A stretch of 64,000 nucleotides of DNA, from contig CP053031.1 in NCBI GenBank assembly GCA_021496505.1, forward strand, positions 2,224,001-2,288,000. The letters are read 5' to 3'. Below are positions 50,489 through 58,485 of the stretch, piece by piece. The notes beneath the pieces are model-generated. The model searched no databases and was not told the DNA's origin. It saw only the letters and a program-made list of their open reading frames with translations. Positions within the stretch are counted from its first letter, which is position 1, and every line of letters begins with the position of its first letter. Source of the DNA: Thermoleophilia bacterium SCSIO 60948. GTDB lineage: Bacteria > Actinomycetota > Thermoleophilia > Solirubrobacterales > 70-9. Made by a program: the position numbers and the translations under genes.

Positions 50489-52366
50489 CTAGACGGGTCG
50501 CTCGGCGACCGGAGGCGGCTCGGGCGCGGCCGCGCGGGCCGAGGCGATGACCGCGTCCGGGCCCATGCCCGGCTGCCAGACCGCGCTCTGGACCTCGAGC
50601 CCGAGGATCGCCGGCGCGAGATCGACGAGGTCGACCGCGGCCACCGTCGCAGGCTCGGAGGTCTCGGCTTCGATCGCGAGCGCGAAGCGTGCGCCGCCGT
50701 AGCGGGCGGCAGTCCCCCCGTAGCGCACCGCAACGTCCTCGACCACGCGCGCCGCGCTCTGCAGCGCCCGGTCGCCGGCCGCGTAGCCCTCGGTCGCGTT
50801 GATCTCGGCGAGCCCGCCGACCCGCACCAACAGGACCGCGAATCCGCGTTCGGCGCGCGCCCGGCCGGTGAGCTGGGCGACGTGCTCGTGGAAGTAGCGA
50901 TGCGTGTAGAGCAGGGTCAGGCTGTCGGTCAGCTCGAGCGGGTCGCCGAGCAGCGCCGCGTCCGCTCCGAGCGGGCCGGGGTCCGGGACCACCGGGCTCG
51001 AGTCCACCGGGCCCGCCGGCGGGCGCTCGCGGACCTCGGCGACGAACGCCTCGACGACGCGCGGATCGAACTGAGATCCGGCGCAGCGCTCGAGCTCCTC
51101 GCAGGCCTCGGTGAGCGACAGGCGGCCGCGGTAGGGACGGTCGGAGGTCATCGCGCTGAACGCGTCGGCGACGCCGATCACGCGTGACTCGAGCGGGATC
51201 TCCTCACCCTTCAGCCCGGCGGGGTAGCCCTCGCCGTCGAAGCGCTCGTGGTGGTGGAGGATCAGATCGCTGAGCTCGACGAGCGACGGAACGCGCTCGA
51301 CGAGGCGCGAGCCGATCCTCGGGTGCTGCTCGATCATCCCGAACTCCTCCGGGCTGAGGCGACCCGGCTTGAGCAGGATCCGCTCGGAGATGCCGATCTT
51401 GCCGATGTCGTGGAGAAGCGAGGCGAACAGCAGCCGCTCCCGCCGGGCGCTGTCGAATCCGAGCTCGTCGGCGACCCGGCTGACATAGGCGGAGACCTCC
51501 TCGGAGTGGCCGCCGAGGTGCGGATCCTTGGCGCGGATGGCCTCGACCAGCATTCGCACCGTCTGGACGTGGGCGTCTCGCATCTGAGACTCGAGCTCGC
51601 TGTTCTGGAGCACGGCGCGGGCCTGGTCGCCGAGCGCGAGCAGGACCTCCTCGTCGATCGCCTCGGGGTCGTCGACGTTGGCGCAGACGACCACGCCGTT
51701 GAGCTCGTCACGCAGGAAGATCGGCAGCGCGACGACGTTTCGGACCTCGCGGTCCGAGCGCCCGCCCTCCCCGTCCCCGGCCACCTCGGGCTCGGTCTCG
51801 ACGACGATCTCGTCCGCGCGCAGGGCCTCCGTCGCGAAGCGGTTGACGATCGCGCTGTCACGCGGGTCGGCGCGGAAGCCGACGGCGGACGTGAGGATGC
51901 GATCGCCCGAGCCCCCGCGGCGCTCGAAGATCACGCCCTTGTCCGCGCCCAGCAGCTCCATGGCGAGGCTCAGGATCAGGTTGCTGATGTCATCGTCGGA
52001 GCTCCAGTTGATGGCCTTGCGGCGCAGATCGCCGACCTCGTCTCGAAGCCGGCGGCCGAGGCGCTCGCTTACGTGGCGGCGCGAGCGCTCGCTTCGCAGC
52101 GTGCGATCCGAGGAGCGGCGATCGCGCCAGCCGAGGAGCGCGACCGCGAGCGCGCTCACGAAGATGATCAGGGCCCAGGGCCAGAGCCGGCGCCGGGCTT
52201 CGATCTGGGCGAGCGTGCCGTCGTCGTCGAGCGAGACGAGGCCGAAGCCGTCGATCGCGAACGCCAGCAGAACGGCGGCCGAGCCCAAAAGGACCGTCAG
52301 GGCCAGCGCCCGGACGAACCGACCACCCCTATCGCGCTGTTTCGCCGACCCCACTGACCGAGCCAT
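50489..52366 (-). CDS. Membrane GAF-HD-GYP protein with degenerate GGDEF domain
   Basis: A 625-residue signalling protein. Two N-terminal helices (LALTVLLGSAAVLLAFAIDG; WALIIFVSALAVALLG), a GAF domain (about 105-245), then HD-GYP: LLFASLLHDIGKIGISERILLKPGRL, IEQHPRIGSRLV, LILHHHERFDGEGYPAGLKGEEIP, ADAFSAMTSDRPYRGR. The C-terminal ~150 residues look like a GGDEF fold (LTLLYTHRYFHEHV) whose signature is RYGGARF instead of GGDEF, so cyclase activity is unlikely. It is expected to degrade cyclic-di-GMP in response to a GAF ligand. A TTG at 52390 is an alternative start. Confidence 0.85.
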   Translation of the reverse strand: MARSVGSAKQRDRGGRFVRALALTVLLGSAAVLLAFAIDGFGLVSLDDDGTLAQIEARRRLWPWALIIFVSALAVALLGWRDRRSSDRTLRSERSRRHVSERLGRRLRDEVGDLRRKAINWSSDDDISNLILSLAMELLGADKGVIFERRGGSGDRILTSAVGFRADPRDSAIVNRFATEALRADEIVVETEPEVAGDGEGGRSDREVRNVVALPIFLRDELNGVVVCANVDDPEAIDEEVLLALGDQARAVLQNSELESQMRDAHVQTVRMLVEAIRAKDPHLGGHSEEVSAYVSRVADELGFDSARRERLLFASLLHDIGKIGISERILLKPGRLSPEEFGMIEQHPRIGSRLVERVPSLVELSDLILHHHERFDGEGYPAGLKGEEIPLESRVIGVADAFSAMTSDRPYRGRLSLTEACEELERCAGSQFDPRVVEAFVAEVRERPPAGPVDSSPVVPDPGPLGADAALLGDPLELTDSLTLLYTHRYFHEHVAQLTGRARAERGFAVLLVRVGGLAEINATEGYAAGDRALQSAARVVEDVAVRYGGTAARYGGARFALAIEAETSEPATVAAVDLVDLAPAILGLEVQSAVWQPGMGPDAVIASARAAAPEPPPVAERPV

Positions 52367-52487
52367 CGGCTCGGATGGCCGGTCGCTCAAATCGGGATGG
52401 CTGCGGTCGCCGGGGGGCAGACGGTCAACCTAGGCGATGGCGTCGGCATCGGACGCGGTTCCCCGCGCCCGTGCCGGCGCAAACGGC

Positions 52488-52709
52488 TCAGTCCTCGCCG
52501 CGCCCCGTGCTCGACTGGAGGGCCTCGATCCGCTCCGAGGCCTGCGCCTTGGTCAGGCTCGGGTCGAATTCCTCGCCCGCCTCCTGGCACAGCGTCTCGA
52601 GGTAGGAGGCCTGAGGGCCGGTCATCGGCTCATCGCCGGTCACCCAATCCTCGGTGTCCTTCTCGGGGTTGGGAGTCGCCTGAGGGCTCTTGGCAGTTGA
52701 TGCTTCCAT
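52488..52709 (-). CDS. DUF3072 family small protein
   Basis: A 73-residue protein. The core DEPMTGPQASYLETLCQEAG and FDPSLTKAQASERIEALQ is the signature of DUF3072, small proteins of unknown function common in actinobacteria and rhizobia. The N-terminus is low-complexity (ASTAKSPQATPNPEKD). ATG 52709 is used. Longer reading in this frame is antisense to the phosphoesterase. Confidence 0.8.
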   Translation of the reverse strand: MEASTAKSPQATPNPEKDTEDWVTGDEPMTGPQASYLETLCQEAGEEFDPSLTKAQASERIEALQSSTGRGED

Positions 52710-52820
52710 GCCATCCCGGTTCCCGGGCGAGCGGCGACCCAAACATATGTTCGCATCAGGTGCAGGCCGCCGAAGAGATCCGAGATTGACCCCCGGCTCG
52801 GACGGCAAGCTGGGCCGCAC

Positions 52821-53384
52821 GTGCCCGCAGCCCCGGCCATCACGAGCGTCCAGCTCGACCGCGCGAGCGCCCGGGCGATCAGCCGCGGCGCGACGGTCGC
52901 CCTGATCTCCGACACCCACATGCCCAAGGGCGAGCGGCGACTGCCGGAGAGGTGCGTCGAGACGATCGCCGCGGCGGCGCTCGTGATCCACGCCGGTGAC
53001 GTGTCGACGGAGGCCGTGCTCGACGAGGTCGCCGCGATCGGCCCGCCGCTGCTCGCGGTCCACGGCAACGTCGACTCGACGGAGCTCCGCACGCGTGTCC
53101 CGGCGGCGATCGAGCTCGAGATCGGACCGCGGCGACTGGCGGTCGTCCACGACTCCGGCGCCCGCAAGGGTCGGGCTGCCCGCATGCGCCGCTGGTTCCC
53201 CGCCGCCGACGCGGTCGTCTTCGGCCACTCCCACATCCCACTGCACGAGGCGGACCCGGCGACCGGCCTGGAGCTCTTCAATCCCGGCAGCCCGACCGAG
53301 CGACGCCGCTCGCCGACCCACACGATGGGGACCCTGCGGCTCGTCGGCGGTGAGCTGCGCTTCGAGCTCGTCGAGCTGAGCTAG
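52821..53384 (+). CDS. Metallophosphoesterase (YfcE/MJ0936-like)
   Basis: A 187-residue calcineurin-like phosphoesterase with the five metal motifs: LISDTHMPKG, IHAGDVST, VHGNVDS, VVHDSGARKG (H variant) and VFGHSHIPLHE, followed by LFNPGSPTERR. It should hydrolyse phosphodiesters or phosphomonoesters in the cytoplasm. GTG 52821 is used. The stop overlaps the convergent thioesterase stop by 4 bases. Confidence 0.88.
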   Translation: MPAAPAITSVQLDRASARAISRGATVALISDTHMPKGERRLPERCVETIAAAALVIHAGDVSTEAVLDEVAAIGPPLLAVHGNVDSTELRTRVPAAIELEIGPRRLAVVHDSGARKGRAARMRRWFPAADAVVFGHSHIPLHEADPATGLELFNPGSPTERRRSPTHTMGTLRLVGGELRFELVELS

Positions 53385-54157
53385 GCGGGCGCGGCTGAGC
53401 CGGGGACGCCGAGCTCGATCGAGGCCGCGAGGGTCGACCCGGCGACGTCGAGGACACGGACCGAGCCGCCGGCGACCGCGACCCGTGCCGCGCCGGCGCC
53501 GATCCCGTCGCGGAACTCGATCTCGGCGTCGAGGCGCTCGAGCGACGCATCGCCGAGGAGCTCCTCGGCGATCGCCCAGTAGGACGCGTTGTTGACGTGG
53601 CCGGCGAGGTCGAGGTCGGCGCGGCGGAAGAACCACTCCCGCGTCACCGCACCGGCCGGCGCCTCAGCATCGTGGTGAAGGCCGGAGCGGGCGCGGCGGC
53701 CGGCCGCGCTCGGCGCGTAGATCCGGTCGAATTCCTCGCCGAGGCGCGCCGGAAGACGCGTCTCGGGGTCCAGGTGGACCCAGAGCGCGACCGCGGCGAT
53801 CCGAGCCCCGCTCCTCGGCGCGCTGACGTCGGTCCGGCGCTCGGCGACGAGGCGCCCGAACGCGCTGCACGCGGTCCGCAGCGCGATCGGCTCACCGAAG
53901 CCCGGGAAGCCTTCGACGCGCAGCCGCAGCCGGCGCACGACCCAGACCCCCTCCGACCGCATGCCGGCGTCCGTCACGTCCTCGTAGGCGACGTCCTGGA
54001 GCCAGCGGGCCACCGCGTCGAGCCGCGCGCGTCCCGACGGGTCGCAGTCGCCGAGCTCGACGCGGCGCTCGGACTCGAAGCTGCGCCCCGTGCTCGGGTA
54101 GTCGGGGATCGGCTCCGGCGCCCCGTCGGCACCGGTCTCGGCGGCTGGGCTGGACAC
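53381..54157 (-). CDS. Acyl-ACP thioesterase-like protein
   Basis: A 258-residue double hotdog protein: FESERRVELGDCDPSGRARLDAVARWLQDVAYEDVTDAG at the N-terminal hotdog, and DLDLAGHVNNASYWAIAEELL in the second, where the Asn/His region of acyl-ACP thioesterases lies. Such enzymes release fatty acids from acyl carrier protein. GTG 54157, 8 bases after AGGA, gives the expected length. Divergent from an alpha/beta hydrolase. Confidence 0.82.
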   Translation of the reverse strand: MSSPAAETGADGAPEPIPDYPSTGRSFESERRVELGDCDPSGRARLDAVARWLQDVAYEDVTDAGMRSEGVWVVRRLRLRVEGFPGFGEPIALRTACSAFGRLVAERRTDVSAPRSGARIAAVALWVHLDPETRLPARLGEEFDRIYAPSAAGRRARSGLHHDAEAPAGAVTREWFFRRADLDLAGHVNNASYWAIAEELLGDASLERLDAEIEFRDGIGAGAARVAVAGGSVRVLDVAGSTLAASIELGVPGSAAPA

Positions 54158-54259
54158 GATTCCGATCCTAGGCGGGGCGCATCTCGCCCCGATGAAGCCG
54201 GTCCGTCGGTGACGAGACCCACCGATACCGGCGCCGAGGTGTGTCATCGTTACGAAGCT

Positions 54260-55219
54260 GTGAACGTGCAACTCGACGAGAAGTTCTGCGACACGGGTGA
54301 GGGCATAACCCTCTGCTACGAGGAGTTCGGCTCGCGCGAGGACCCGACCGCACTGCTGGTCATGGGCCTCGGGACGCAGATGATCGGCTGGCACGAGGAC
54401 TTCTGCGCCGAGCTCGTCGACCGCGGCTTCCACGTCGTGCGCTTCGACAACCGCGACAACGGCCTCTCGACCCACCTCGACTTCAAGCCGCCGAGCCTGG
54501 TCCAGCTCGGGACGCGGCGCTTCGGCCCCGAGCAGTACGGAGTCGAGGACATGTCCGACGACGCCGCGCGGCTCGTCGAGCGCCTCGAGCTCGGCCCCGT
54601 CCACGTGATCGGCGCCTCGATGGGCGGGATGATCGCCCAGTCGCTGACCGCGCGCCGCCCGGACCTCATCAGCTCGCTGACCTCGATCATGTCCAACTCC
54701 GGGCACTTCTGGAAGGGGATGCCGGCGCTCAGCGCCTATCGCCTCTTCCTCAAGGCGGCGCCTTCGGAGCGTGAGGCTTTCGCCGACCAGATCGTCTCGC
54801 TGTATGAACTCGTCGGGTCCCAGGGGCCGCTTCAGGACCTCGACGGTGTCCGGCTGCGCGCCCAGCGCGGGTTCGATCGCAACCACGACCCCCGCGGCGT
54901 CGGCCGCCAGCTCGGAGCGATCCTCAAGAGCGGCAACAGGTCCCAGCAGCTGCGCTCGATCAGCCGGCCGACGACGGTGATCCACGGCACGGTCGACAAG
55001 CTCGTCCTGCCCTCCGGCGGCACCGAGACCGCGCGCCTGATCCCCGGCTCCGAGCTGATCCGGATCGAGAACATGGGCCATGACCTGCCGCGTGGCGCGT
55101 GGGACCGGATCTGCGACGCGATCGCGACGAACGCACGCCGCGGGGCCGAGTCGCTCGGCGAGGGTCCCTCCCCCGCGCCGCCGGCCTCGACCGCCGAGCC
55201 GGCCACCGGGCTCGCCTAG
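54260..55219 (+). CDS. Alpha/beta hydrolase
   Basis: A 319-residue hydrolase: ALLVMGLGTQMIGWHEDF (oxyanion region), VVRFDNRDNGLSTHLDF, VHVIGASMGGMIAQSLTARRP (nucleophile elbow G-A-S-M-G), TVIHGTVDKLVLP (acid) and IRIENMGHDLPRGAW (His). It resembles the DUF/aclacinomycin-methylesterase-like group (RdmC-like). GTG 54260 is used; GTG 54266 and 54209 are in frame. Substrate unknown. Confidence 0.83.
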   Translation: MNVQLDEKFCDTGEGITLCYEEFGSREDPTALLVMGLGTQMIGWHEDFCAELVDRGFHVVRFDNRDNGLSTHLDFKPPSLVQLGTRRFGPEQYGVEDMSDDAARLVERLELGPVHVIGASMGGMIAQSLTARRPDLISSLTSIMSNSGHFWKGMPALSAYRLFLKAAPSEREAFADQIVSLYELVGSQGPLQDLDGVRLRAQRGFDRNHDPRGVGRQLGAILKSGNRSQQLRSISRPTTVIHGTVDKLVLPSGGTETARLIPGSELIRIENMGHDLPRGAWDRICDAIATNARRGAESLGEGPSPAPPASTAEPATGLA

Positions 55220-55240
55220 AGCCGGTCCGGCCCGGCCTGC

Positions 55241-56524
55241 TCAGCCGAGCAGCGACTCGCCGACGTAGCCGCCCTCACTGGCGCCTGGCGGCACCGCGAA
55301 CAGCGAGCTGCCGTTCGTGACGATGTACTCGTTCAGCCGGTCTCCGGCGAGGTTCTGCTGCACACGGACGAATTGCTCGGGGTCACGCTGGAAGGAGATG
55401 AAGAAGAGGCCGGCGTCGAGCTGGCCGAGCTCCTGGTCGACGCCGTCGGAGAACGAGTAGCCACGCCGCAGGAGTCGCGCGCCGCCGTTCATCGCCGGAG
55501 AGGCGAGCCGGATGTGAGCATCGGCGGGGATCGCCGGCGTGCCGTCGGGGTTCTTGGCCGCGAGGTCGACGTCGGCGAACTCGTCGCTCTCGCCGAGCGG
55601 CGCTCCGGACATCTTCGTGCGGCCGATCGTCAGCTCCTGATCGCCGAGCGAGGCGCGGTCCCAGACCTCGAGCAGCATCCGGATCCGGCGCGCGACGAGG
55701 TAGGTGCCACCGCGAAGCCACGCCGGCGCCTCCGAGCCTGCCCAGACGAAGTCGTCCATCAACTCGGAGTCCTCGGCGCGGATGTTGTTCGTGCCGTCCT
55801 TCAACCCCATCAGGTTGCGGGGCGTGTCCTGTTCGCGCGTCGTCGTCGCGGTGCGGCCGAAGCCGAGCTGGAGGTAGCGCAGCACGGTCAGCCCGCGACC
55901 GATCCGCGTCAGGTTGTGGACCGCGTGGAAGGCGACCTGGGGGTCGTCCGAGCACGCCTGGATGCAGACGTCTCCCCCGCCACGGCGCGGCTCGAGGTCC
56001 TCGAAGGGCAGCGGCGGCAGCTCACGCAGCTCGCGCGGGCGCTGGGCGGCGAGTCCGTAGCGGTCCTCCCCGCCCGACTCGAACAGGCCGGGGCCGAATC
56101 CGAACGTGATCGTGAGCCGCGAGGGCAGCAGCCCGAGGGTCTCCCCCGTGTCGTCCGGTGGCGCGAACTCGTCGGCGTTCTCCGGGCCCGCAGGCTCGCC
56201 GGCGGTCATCCGCGCGGCGGCGTCGGTCCAGGCGCGCATCAGCTCGGCGACGCCGGCGCGGTCGGTCGCGGTCACGTCGAAGGCGCCGAAGGCGAGCCGG
56301 TCCTGGGCGGCGGTGTCGATCCCGGCCTGGTGAGTGCCGAAGAACGGCACCGTCCCGGTGCCGCTCGACGGGTCCGTGGAGCGGCCGAGCGCGTAGCCGG
56401 CGCCGCCGAGGCCGAGTCCGACCCCGGCGACGCCGGCCGCGCCGAGCAGGCGGCGACGGGTGAGCGAATGGCGGGCCTCCTCCGTCCCGCCCTCGCTCCG
56501 AGCCTGTCGCGCCGCGTCGCTCAG
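55241..56524 (-). CDS. efeB: Deferrochelatase/DyP-type peroxidase, Tat-exported
   Basis: A 427-residue heme peroxidase. Seen: GTHQAGIDTAAQDRLAFGAFDV at the start of the mature enzyme, GLKDGTNNI (GxxDG), HAVHNL with the proximal His region, and YSFSDGVDQELGQLDAGLFFISFQRDPEQF. The in-frame sequence before the first possible GTG (56350) codes a clear twin-arginine signal, SLTRRRLLGAAGVAGVGLGL, so the true start must lie further up. No ATG/GTG/TTG exists there; CTG 56524, 7 bases after AAGGGG and 4 after the efeO stop, is proposed. EfeB works outside the membrane with EfeO in iron uptake. Confidence 0.85.
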   Translation of the reverse strand: MSDAARQARSEGGTEEARHSLTRRRLLGAAGVAGVGLGLGGAGYALGRSTDPSSGTGTVPFFGTHQAGIDTAAQDRLAFGAFDVTATDRAGVAELMRAWTDAAARMTAGEPAGPENADEFAPPDDTGETLGLLPSRLTITFGFGPGLFESGGEDRYGLAAQRPRELRELPPLPFEDLEPRRGGGDVCIQACSDDPQVAFHAVHNLTRIGRGLTVLRYLQLGFGRTATTTREQDTPRNLMGLKDGTNNIRAEDSELMDDFVWAGSEAPAWLRGGTYLVARRIRMLLEVWDRASLGDQELTIGRTKMSGAPLGESDEFADVDLAAKNPDGTPAIPADAHIRLASPAMNGGARLLRRGYSFSDGVDQELGQLDAGLFFISFQRDPEQFVRVQQNLAGDRLNEYIVTNGSSLFAVPPGASEGGYVGESLLG

Positions 56525-56528
56525 ATCG

Positions 56529-57419
56529 CTACCCCTTGACCTCGCCGGCGGCCTGCGAGAGCGGCTCGGCGAGGGCGTCGAGGCCCTGCGAGAGCTCGCG
56601 CCGGCCGGCCTGGTCGACCTCCTCGTAGGAGACGTACTCGGCGCCCTCCTCGTAGCGCTCGAGCAGGTCGTAGACGTCGGCGAAGCGCTGCGAGACCTCG
56701 TCCTCGAGCTCGGGGTCGCCGACGAGCGGCGCGACGGCGTCGAACGCCGTCTCCGAGCCCTCGACGTTGGCCTCGAAGTCGTAGAGGTCGAGGTGGGAGT
56801 AGCGCTCCTCCTCGCCCGTGATCTTCGAGGCCGAGACCTCGCCGAGCAGGTCGATCGACCCCTGGGCGATGTCGGCCGGCGTCAGCTCGAGATCGGGTGC
56901 CAGCTCCTGGAGCTCGCGGACGTCGGCGCGCGTCTCGTCGATGTACTCGTCGAGCCCGGAGACGTCCTCCTCGACCCAGAGCTTCTTCTCGAAGAGGTGG
57001 AAGCCGCCCCAGGTCTTCGGATCGACGTCGCCCTCGCGGGCGTCGAGCGAGGGGTCGAGATCGCCGAGAGCGCCCGCGACCGGCTCGATCCGCTCGAACG
57101 GGAGCCGGGCGATGATGTACTGCCGCTTCGCGGCCTCGATGTCGCCCTCGGCGACGAGGTCGAGGAACTCATCGGTCTCGGTCACGAGCTCGTCGGCGTT
57201 CTCGATCGCGTAGCGGCGGTACTCGTCGACCGCCGCCTGCTCCTCACCGGAGAGCTCCGCAGGCCCCGCGCTCGCGGTCGTAGCGGTCGATCCACCGCCC
57301 TCAGCGGTCTCCGCGCCGTCGTCGCTCCCGCACGCCGCGAGCAGCAGGGTCGCCGCGAGGGCGAGGAGAACGAGAACGGTGCGGCCTGGCCGCGGTCGGC
57401 GAAATGGTGATCTGTTCAA
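56529..57419 (-). CDS. efeO: Iron-uptake lipoprotein EfeO (imelysin/M75 fold)
   Basis: A 296-residue lipoprotein. Lipobox LLLAACG, linker, then the EfeO/imelysin domain: YAIENADELVTETDEFLDLVAEGDIEAAKRQYIIARLPFERIEPVA, KTWGGFHLFEKKLWVEED with the HxxE motif of M75-type proteins, and a helical remainder. EfeO binds iron outside the membrane and passes it to EfeU. The TTG start follows AGGA. EfeB is 4 bases downstream; no EfeU gene is adjacent. An iron-box-like repeat lies upstream. Confidence 0.88.
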   Translation of the reverse strand: MNRSPFRRPRPGRTVLVLLALAATLLLAACGSDDGAETAEGGGSTATTASAGPAELSGEEQAAVDEYRRYAIENADELVTETDEFLDLVAEGDIEAAKRQYIIARLPFERIEPVAGALGDLDPSLDAREGDVDPKTWGGFHLFEKKLWVEEDVSGLDEYIDETRADVRELQELAPDLELTPADIAQGSIDLLGEVSASKITGEEERYSHLDLYDFEANVEGSETAFDAVAPLVGDPELEDEVSQRFADVYDLLERYEEGAEYVSYEEVDQAGRRELSQGLDALAEPLSQAAGEVKG

Positions 57420-57465
57420 GGGTCCTGAGCCTTTCGGAGGAGCGTGTCGCCGCCGCAGCGGCGCA

Positions 57466-57498
57466 TATTAGGGATGCCTAAGTTCGGGTACCCTAATA
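57466..57498. promoter_or_regulatory. Iron-box-like inverted repeat between efeO and the DUF6529-like gene
   Basis: TATTAGGG (57466-57473) and CCCTAATA (57491-57498) are perfect inverted halves with 17 bases between; a second, shorter pair TTAGG/CCTAA lies inside (57468-57481). TTAGG...CCTAA half-sites are the hallmark of DtxR/IdeR boxes. The match to the 19-bp consensus is partial (about 13-14 of 19). The site sits between divergent genes and could repress both under iron excess. Confidence 0.5.
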
Positions 57499-57559
57499 CC
57501 TAGCGAAGCAGTCGGCATTCCGACCCGCCGGACGGGTCACCTACCCTCCGCGCTCGGAC

Positions 57560-57994
57560 ATGGAGGAAGCGCTTCAGAACCTCACCGGCGGCAACCTGAC
57601 CGAGGTCAAGGTCGTCCTCGCGACGATCGTGATGGCGCTCGCGATCTACATGATCGGGTTGATCGCGGTCGGCTACGGCGTCGTCAAGCTGCCGTTCCTC
57701 GCCTGGGGCCCCGCGACCCTCGCCCACCGGGCGGTCGGGACCGGCGTGGTGCTGATCGCGCTGCTCGTCGGGTTCGCGTGCATCGCGGCCTTCGGCCTCG
57801 AGAGCGACTACCTGCTGCACGGGATCGCCGGGATCGCGGTCTTCGTCGTGCTCGGATTGAAGATCGCGGTGATCCGGCGCTGGCGGTCGCTCAACTCGTG
57901 GCTGCCCGTGCTGGGGCTGACCGTCCTGGCGCTCTTCGCAGTCGTCTGGGCGACCTCGGCCGGCGACTTCCTGCTCGGGGGAGGTGAGGAATGA
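57560..57994 (+). CDS. DUF6529-like four-helix membrane protein
   Basis: A 144-residue protein with four membrane helices. LTEVKVVLATIVMALAIYMIGLIAVGYGVVKLPFL opens it; histidines appear in helices two and three (TLAHRAVGTGVVLIALLVG; LLHGIAGIAVFVVLGLKIAVIRRW), a layout that could bind b-type heme. It ends with LGLTVLALFAVVWATSAGDFLLG. I recall this pattern from DUF6529 proteins of actinobacteria. Divergent from efeO across the iron-box-like repeat, so an iron or heme link is inferred. It overlaps the next gene (ATGA). Confidence 0.68.
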   Translation: MEEALQNLTGGNLTEVKVVLATIVMALAIYMIGLIAVGYGVVKLPFLAWGPATLAHRAVGTGVVLIALLVGFACIAAFGLESDYLLHGIAGIAVFVVLGLKIAVIRRWRSLNSWLPVLGLTVLALFAVVWATSAGDFLLGGGEE

Positions 57995-58206
57995 GCGTCG
58001 CCCAGCAACGCCGCCAGGTGATCGCCGCCCTGATCGGCGCCGTCGTCATCGTCGTCGCGGTGGTCTTCATCGTCATGGGCCAACTCGGTACGACGAGCGT
58101 GACCGAGATCGAGGCGCAGCAAGAGCGCCGCGACCAGGCGATCGACCGCGCCGACGACCGCCGAGACGCCGCGGAGGACCGCCGCGAGGAGCAGGCCGAG
58201 AACTAG
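57991..58206 (+). CDS. Small membrane-anchored protein with charged helical tail
   Basis: A 71-residue protein: one helix (VIAALIGAVVIVVAVVFIVMG) and a highly charged tail (IEAQQERRDQAIDRADDRRDAAEDRREEQAEN) likely to form a helix outside or inside the membrane. The start overlaps the DUF6529-like stop by 4 bases, implying a partner protein. Not recognised. Confidence 0.65.
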   Translation: MSVAQQRRQVIAALIGAVVIVVAVVFIVMGQLGTTSVTEIEAQQERRDQAIDRADDRRDAAEDRREEQAEN

Positions 58207-58245
58207 CCGTGCAGGGCACGCCGGCCGCGGGGCCGTCGCTCCGAA

Positions 58246-58281
58246 TCGAGCCTGACCTTCAGCGGAGAGGGCAAGCTTCGA
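58246..58281. repeat. Interspersed hairpin repeat, copy D (inverted)
   Basis: A 36-bp element, TCGAGCCTGACCTTCAGCGG ... AGCTTCGA, the diverged reverse complement of copy C. Copies D and C face each other across 137 bases in the gene-free stretch 58207-58485, between the small membrane gene and HMG-CoA reductase, like a BIME. Confidence 0.6.
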
Positions 58282-58417
58282 TCGAGGTCACCGCCGGCCC
58301 TGCCCAAGCGACGAGGTGGCGGGCGACCGCGATACGGGCCTGCCTCGCGGCAACACACCCCGCCCGGTGGAAGCGGACGCGAAGCGGAGCATTCCACCGG
58401 AGTTGCCTCAACCTGAA

Positions 58418-58452
58418 TCGAGGTTGACGCTCCGCGGAAAGGTCAGCCTCGA
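58418..58452. repeat. Interspersed hairpin repeat, copy C
   Basis: TCGAGGTTGACGCTCCGCGG ... GTCAGCCTCGA, 35 bp, nearly identical to copy A in the first 25 bases. Between copies D and C there is also a hairpin GGTGGAA/TTCCACC. Nothing coding is seen in 58207-58485. Confidence 0.7.
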
Positions 58453-58485
58453 TCGGGAACCGCGCCGACGCGGCATCCCCCGCCG

